This document shows, piece by piece, positions 60,835 to 64,000 of a DNA stretch of 64,000 bases; within the stretch, counting starts at the first letter, position 1; every line of letters begins with the position of its first letter. The notes below the pieces were generated by a model, which worked only from the letters and a program-made list of their open reading frames with translations, was not told where the DNA came from and did not search any database. The position numbers and the translations under genes are program-made. The stretch lies in contig NZ_CAXHZC010000003.1 of assembly GCF_964021845.1 (NCBI RefSeq), positions 372,001-436,000 on the forward strand. Reading direction: 5' to 3'. The stretch comes from Arcticibacterium sp964021845 (GTDB lineage: Bacteria; Bacteroidota; Bacteroidia; Cytophagales; Spirosomataceae).

Positions 60835-61579
60835 TGGCGTGTTTTAAGAATACGTCGGAATGCTTTCTTCTGTTTAAAAGAAAGTCCAAGTAAAGTTCTC
60901 TACTAAGGTTTTCGTCTGATGCTAGCCAGTCTTCTGGGATAACACTAACTACCTCTTCTAAAAGTTCTGGGCTTATCTTTTCAAGCATGAAATCATTGAC
61001 TTCTGCTAGCTTAGAGGCACTTTTTAAAAGAACGTGGTCTTTGATAAGTACAAAAGGTTTTTCGCTTTGTTCCTTCCAATTTTCTGGATTATGATGAAAG
61101 TATAATGATGCTCCGTGATCAATGAGCCAAAGCTCACTTTTCCACATCAGCATATTGGTGTTTCTTGCAGTACGATCAATATTCATCAAAAAGGCATCTA
61201 ACCAAAGAATTTTAGAAGCTGTTTCTGGGTCTACGGTATTTACTACAGCATCAAAAGTTATAGAACCTTTTAAATAATGAACACCAAGATTTAAGCCTAC
61301 ACTCCATTTTAATAAGTCCTGAATTTCTTCATCTGCTTCGGTTCTGCCATAACCTTCTGGCAAGTCGCCAAAAACCATTTCGGGCATTCTTAAACCTGCG
61401 GCTCTAGCTATTTCTCCACCAATCAAGTCGGCAATGAGTGCTTTACAACCTTGACCCGCTCCACGAAACTTAAGTACATACATAAAGCCGTCGTCGGCAT
61501 CTACTATGGCTGGCAAAGAGCCACCCTCTCTTAGGGGCGTCACATAGCGGTCAATATGAACATTCCTTATTTCAATCAT
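60821..61579 (-). CDS. HipA-family kinase-like protein
   Basis: Protein of 252 residues, shorter than HipA toxin (about 440) because it lacks the N-terminal subdomain. GSLPAIVDADDGFMYVLKFRGAGQG shows the Gly-rich and Lys37 region; catalytic block NIDRTARNTN with Asp135 and Asn140/Asn142; the metal-binding DHG at Asp154 (WLIDHGASLYF). These match the HipA-like kinase fold, which phosphorylates protein targets. It is paired with DUF3037, not with HipB, so a conventional toxin-antitoxin role is doubtful. It starts 2 bp after gldA. Confidence 0.85.
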   Translation of the reverse strand: MIEIRNVHIDRYVTPLREGGSLPAIVDADDGFMYVLKFRGAGQGCKALIADLIGGEIARAAGLRMPEMVFGDLPEGYGRTEADEEIQDLLKWSVGLNLGVHYLKGSITFDAVVNTVDPETASKILWLDAFLMNIDRTARNTNMLMWKSELWLIDHGASLYFHHNPENWKEQSEKPFVLIKDHVLLKSASKLAEVNDFMLEKISPELLEEVVSVIPEDWLASDENLSRELYLDFLLNRRKHSDVFLKHAIDAR

Positions 61580-61581
61580 CC

Positions 61582-62292
61582 TTAAGGTTGTGTAAGCTTT
61601 TGAAAAGTGGCCTCCATGCTTTCTCCCATACTTTTAAAAGTATCAATACTCTCGTCTGCCACTATTTTGCCTTGATTTAGCACTATCACGCGTTCGCATA
61701 TGGATTCTACTTCCTGCATAATGTGGGTACTAAAAATTACGGTTTTATCTTTTCCTACCGTTTTAATCAAGTTTCTGATTTCACTTAACTGGTTTGGGTC
61801 TAGTCCGGTGGTAGGTTCATCTAAAATAAGTATTTCTGGGTCATGAATTAAGGCTTGTGCTAAACCTACACGCTGCCTGTATCCTTTTGATAGCTGTCCT
61901 ATTTTTTTGTGCTTCTCTCGGTCAAGGCCTACCATGTCAATGAGCTCTGCTACTCTATTTTTTAAAGCTTTACCTCCCATTCCGTATAAAGAACCTGCAA
62001 ACTCCAAAAACTCTCGGATATACATTTCTAAGTAAAGAGGATTATGCTCTGGTAAATAGCCTATGGAACTTTGTGCTAGTTTGGCTTGTGATTTTAGTGA
62101 ATAATCATTGACAAATGCATCTCCCTCACTGGCATCAAGATAGCCCGTAAGTATTTTCATGGTAGTGCTTTTTCCTGCACCATTTGGCCCAAGGAAACCT
62201 ACTATTTCACCTTTTTTGATATCAAAACTAATGCTATCAATGGCTTTTTGAGTACCGTAGGTTTTGCTTAGGTTTTTAATGGATATTGACAT
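61582..62292 (-). CDS. gldA: GldA-like ABC transporter ATP-binding protein
   Basis: Protein of 236 residues. Walker A GPNGAGKST at 35-43; signature QLSKGYRQRVGLAQAL; Walker B ILILDEPTTGLDP; switch His in FSTHIMQEVE. N-terminal phrase SISIKNLSKTYGTQKAIDSISF is very close to GldA, the ATPase of the gliding-motility ABC exporter. Typical GldA is about 300 residues and this one stops soon after the ATPase domain, so it may be a related ATPase. The permease genes (gldF/gldG) are not adjacent. It heads the operon with the HipA-like and DUF3037 genes. Confidence 0.75.
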   Translation of the reverse strand: MSISIKNLSKTYGTQKAIDSISFDIKKGEIVGFLGPNGAGKSTTMKILTGYLDASEGDAFVNDYSLKSQAKLAQSSIGYLPEHNPLYLEMYIREFLEFAGSLYGMGGKALKNRVAELIDMVGLDREKHKKIGQLSKGYRQRVGLAQALIHDPEILILDEPTTGLDPNQLSEIRNLIKTVGKDKTVIFSTHIMQEVESICERVIVLNQGKIVADESIDTFKSMGESMEATFQKLTQP

Positions 62293-62361
62293 AAATACAC
62301 TTTTTTAGAAAAACGAAATTAACATAAATTATTTCGTTGTAATCTGATAATTGGCTTAAAA

Positions 62362-62412
62362 TTATAACGACGGGTTCCACCCATCGCTACCCATATCATG
62401 TCCCTACGGGAC
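62362..62412 (-). repeat. Two-hairpin intergenic palindromic element, copy 2
   Basis: On the minus strand GTCCC-GTA-GGGAC (62412-62400) is followed by a 10-nt spacer and TAGCGATGGGT, closing with ACCCGTCG around a GGA loop (62390-62368). It has the same order, spacer length and TAGCGA start as copy 1 at 25644-25693, with compensatory stem changes. It sits between the acyl-CoA dehydrogenase terminator and gldA. Confidence 0.65.
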
Positions 62413-62440
62413 ATCTACTCTTAGATTTAAGCTAACAAAG

Positions 62441-62473
62441 TAAAAACCGCCCTGCCAAATGGCGGGACGGTTT
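62441..62473 (-). terminator. Terminator of the acyl-CoA dehydrogenase gene
   Basis: On the minus strand a 13-position stem with one mismatch (62444-62456 with 62461-62473, core AAACCG/CGGTTT) and an AAAT loop is followed by TTTTTA. It is 55 bp after the stop codon. Confidence 0.75.
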
Positions 62474-62527
62474 CTGGTTTTTTGTGTTTGTTGAAGTATT
62501 GTAAATATTATAAAAGGGGTAAATTTT

Positions 62528-64000
62528 TTAGAAGATGTACTTGTTCTCTTCAAGCATGGCATCAGCCACTCTTCTTCTTGCATCTTTCACATTAAATGGG
62601 TCAATTTTGGTAAACCTCTTCAGTCCCATTAACATAACTCTTAGTTCGTCCCCTTCGGCAAATGATTGGATGGCGTCTCTACCAGCAGCATTAGATTTAT
62701 TCACTGCTTTATGTAGGTTAAGCATCATCATATCTTTTTCTAAGCTTACTGCGTCTTCTCCGGCAGTGCTCATTTTCTTTTCTACTCTAAGTATGGCCGA
62801 CTCCGCAGCATAAACCTCGATAATCATATCGGCTACGTTCATTAAGATTTCTTGCTCATGAGAAAGCTTCATCATGAACTTCTGAACAGCTGCTCCAGCT
62901 ATCATTAAAACAGCTTTCTTAAGGTTCTTAACCACTTTCTTTTCTTTGGCAAATTCACCGTCATCGTCTCCTCCAAAAGATGGAACCGACATAATTTCTT
63001 TAGCTACTTCTTGAGCCGGACCCATTAAGTCCATTTCACCTTTCATGGCACGCTTAAGGAGCATATCTACTGTTAGCAGACGGTTAATCTCGTTGGTTCC
63101 TTCAAAAATTCTGTTGATTCTAGAGTCTCTATAAGCTCTTTCTACGGGAGCATCAGCTGAGTAGCCCATTCCTCCAAAAATCTGAACGCCTTCGTCTGCT
63201 ACGTAGTCTAAAACCTCAGAACCATGTACTTTCAAAATAGCACACTCAATAGCAAACTGCTCTAAAGCACTTAGTTTGGCTTCGGCGTCAGTTTTACCAG
63301 CTTCTTTAAAAGTGATAATTAAGTCATCAATGTTTTGACCCGCTCTATAACATGCAGTTTCGGAAACCCAAATCTGCGTAGCCATCTCACCTAATTTATG
63401 CTTTATGGCACCAAAACGACCAATAGAAATACCAAACTGCTTACGCTCATTGGCATAGTTTAAAGATTTGTTGATGATTCCTTTTGAACCTCCTACAGCA
63501 GCTATACCTAATTTGATACGACCAATATTAAGGATGTTTACTGCTATTTTAAAGCCGTTTTGTCTTGCAGAAAGCATGTTTTCTGCTGGCACCACACAGT
63601 CGTTAAAGAATACTTGACGCGTATCAGAGCCCTTAATACCTAGTTTTTTCTCAGGCTCGTTCATGGTAATGCCACCATGTGTCTTTTCAACAATAAAAGC
63701 CGTAAGGTTTTTGTCGTCTTCTATTTTGGCAAAAACAATAAACACATCTGCAAAACCACCATTGGTGATCCACATTTTTTGACCGTTTATTTTATAAGTT
63801 TTGCCATCGGCACTTAACTCCGCTTTAGTTTTTCCTGAATTAGCGTCCGAACCAGAATCTGGCTCAGTTAAACAATAGGCCGCTTTCCATACTCCGGTGG
63901 CTAAGTTTGGTAAATATTTTTTCTTTTGCTCCTCGCTTCCGTAATATAGAATTGGAAGTGTTCCAATACCCGTATGAGCTGACTGAGCTACGGAGAAAGA
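62528..64000 (-). CDS. Acyl-CoA dehydrogenase, start outside the window
   Basis: FAD-dependent first step of fatty acid beta-oxidation. The frame is open to base 64000; residues encoded by 63776-64000 (AHTGIGTLPILYYGSEEQ, YCLTEPDSGSDA) are clearly family sequence, so the ATG at 63775 is internal. Later blocks: KMWITNGGFAD, NERKQFGISIGRFGAI and EGVQIFGGMGYSADAPVERAYRDSR (quoted in part). A C-terminal extension of about 150 residues beyond the core suggests the larger fadE-type/very-long-chain-like subgroup of about 590-600 residues. The upstream 110-120 residues lie outside the window. Confidence 0.93.
   Translation of the reverse strand, partial: SFSVAQSAHTGIGTLPILYYGSEEQKKKYLPNLATGVWKAAYCLTEPDSGSDANSGKTKAELSADGKTYKINGQKMWITNGGFADVFIVFAKIEDDKNLTAFIVEKTHGGITMNEPEKKLGIKGSDTRQVFFNDCVVPAENMLSARQNGFKIAVNILNIGRIKLGIAAVGGSKGIINKSLNYANERKQFGISIGRFGAIKHKLGEMATQIWVSETACYRAGQNIDDLIITFKEAGKTDAEAKLSALEQFAIECAILKVHGSEVLDYVADEGVQIFGGMGYSADAPVERAYRDSRINRIFEGTNEINRLLTVDMLLKRAMKGEMDLMGPAQEVAKEIMSVPSFGGDDDGEFAKEKKVVKNLKKAVLMIAGAAVQKFMMKLSHEQEILMNVADMIIEVYAAESAILRVEKKMSTAGEDAVSLEKDMMMLNLHKAVNKSNAAGRDAIQSFAEGDELRVMLMGLKRFTKIDPFNVKDARRRVADAMLEENKYIF

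Noticed and set aside
60821..61579. hipAB-type persistence module
   Set aside because: The protein is much shorter than HipA and has no HipB-like helix-turn-helix neighbour.
1..64000. tRNA/rRNA genes, CRISPR arrays, insertion sequences, prophage
   Set aside because: No cloverleaf-like gene, spaced repeat array, transposase or phage structural gene was seen on either strand; larger intergenic gaps were read individually.

Overview
This 64 kb stretch is chromosomal DNA from a member of the Bacteroidota, most probably a Cytophagales-type bacterium; placement below phylum is inference. Indicators are a TonB-dependent receptor, a type IX secretion (T9SS) C-terminal sorting domain, a GldA-like ABC ATPase, a Bacteroidota-type N-succinyl/acetylornithine carbamoyltransferase, DUF4296/DUF4136 lipoproteins, TAnnTTTG-type promoter boxes, little Shine-Dalgarno signal and low GC. 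No rRNA, tRNA, CRISPR array, phage or insertion sequence was seen. Both ends cut a gene: an M3 oligopeptidase at the left edge and an acyl-CoA dehydrogenase at the right.

Layout. 0-4.3 kb: M3 peptidase, a two-component system, and a small secreted repeat protein framed by two strong terminators. 4.5-8.8 kb: an orphan protein, a DeoR regulator divergent from a NudK-like hydrolase, a TPR protein and an RhlE helicase. 8.8-19.2 kb: a large membrane protein, lpdA, and a five-gene overlapping surface-polysaccharide operon (YfhO protein, methyltransferase, GT4, flippase, GT42/DUF115-like protein). 19.4-25.6 kb: PQQ dehydrogenase with an embedded cytochrome c, a toxin-antitoxin pair with a frameshifted toxin, small membrane proteins, a GT2 gene abutting an AraC regulator, and a ComB-like phosphatase. 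25.7-34.7 kb: MDR-MaoC fusion, redoxin, MazG, Tat-exported oxidoreductase, a rimB-rimK pair, a ZIP transporter, a secreted unknown, and argF'. 34.7-46.7 kb: SulP, pyruvate carboxylase, a DUF58/BatD-like/acyltransferase operon, a DPM1-like GT2, an oxidoreductase and a T9SS cargo protein. 46.7-56.2 kb: monomeric isocitrate dehydrogenase and a carbohydrate locus (TonB receptor, AraC regulator, DUF1080 protein, Gfo/Idh/MocA oxidoreductase). 56.2-64 kb: DNA polymerase IV, a DinB-superfamily protein, a lysophospholipid acyltransferase, aroB, a DUF4136 lipoprotein, a gldA/HipA-like/DUF3037 operon and the acyl-CoA dehydrogenase.

Most genes are housekeeping or common accessory functions in short operons, often with 4-bp overlaps. 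The signals I consider most worth a second look are: (1) AATACTA/TAGTATT inverted half-sites shared by the promoters of the TonB receptor and of the DUF1080 gene, flanking an AraC gene, which suggests a small self-contained carbohydrate regulon; (2) two diverged copies of a two-hairpin intergenic element with compensatory stem changes and an identical 10-nt spacer length; (3) a secreted protein whose GANAKNR heptapeptide repeat is kept despite synonymous drift; (4) a roughly 130-residue Ala/Val-rich insert inside the TonB receptor; (5) a ParE-type toxin disabled by one base next to an intact antitoxin.
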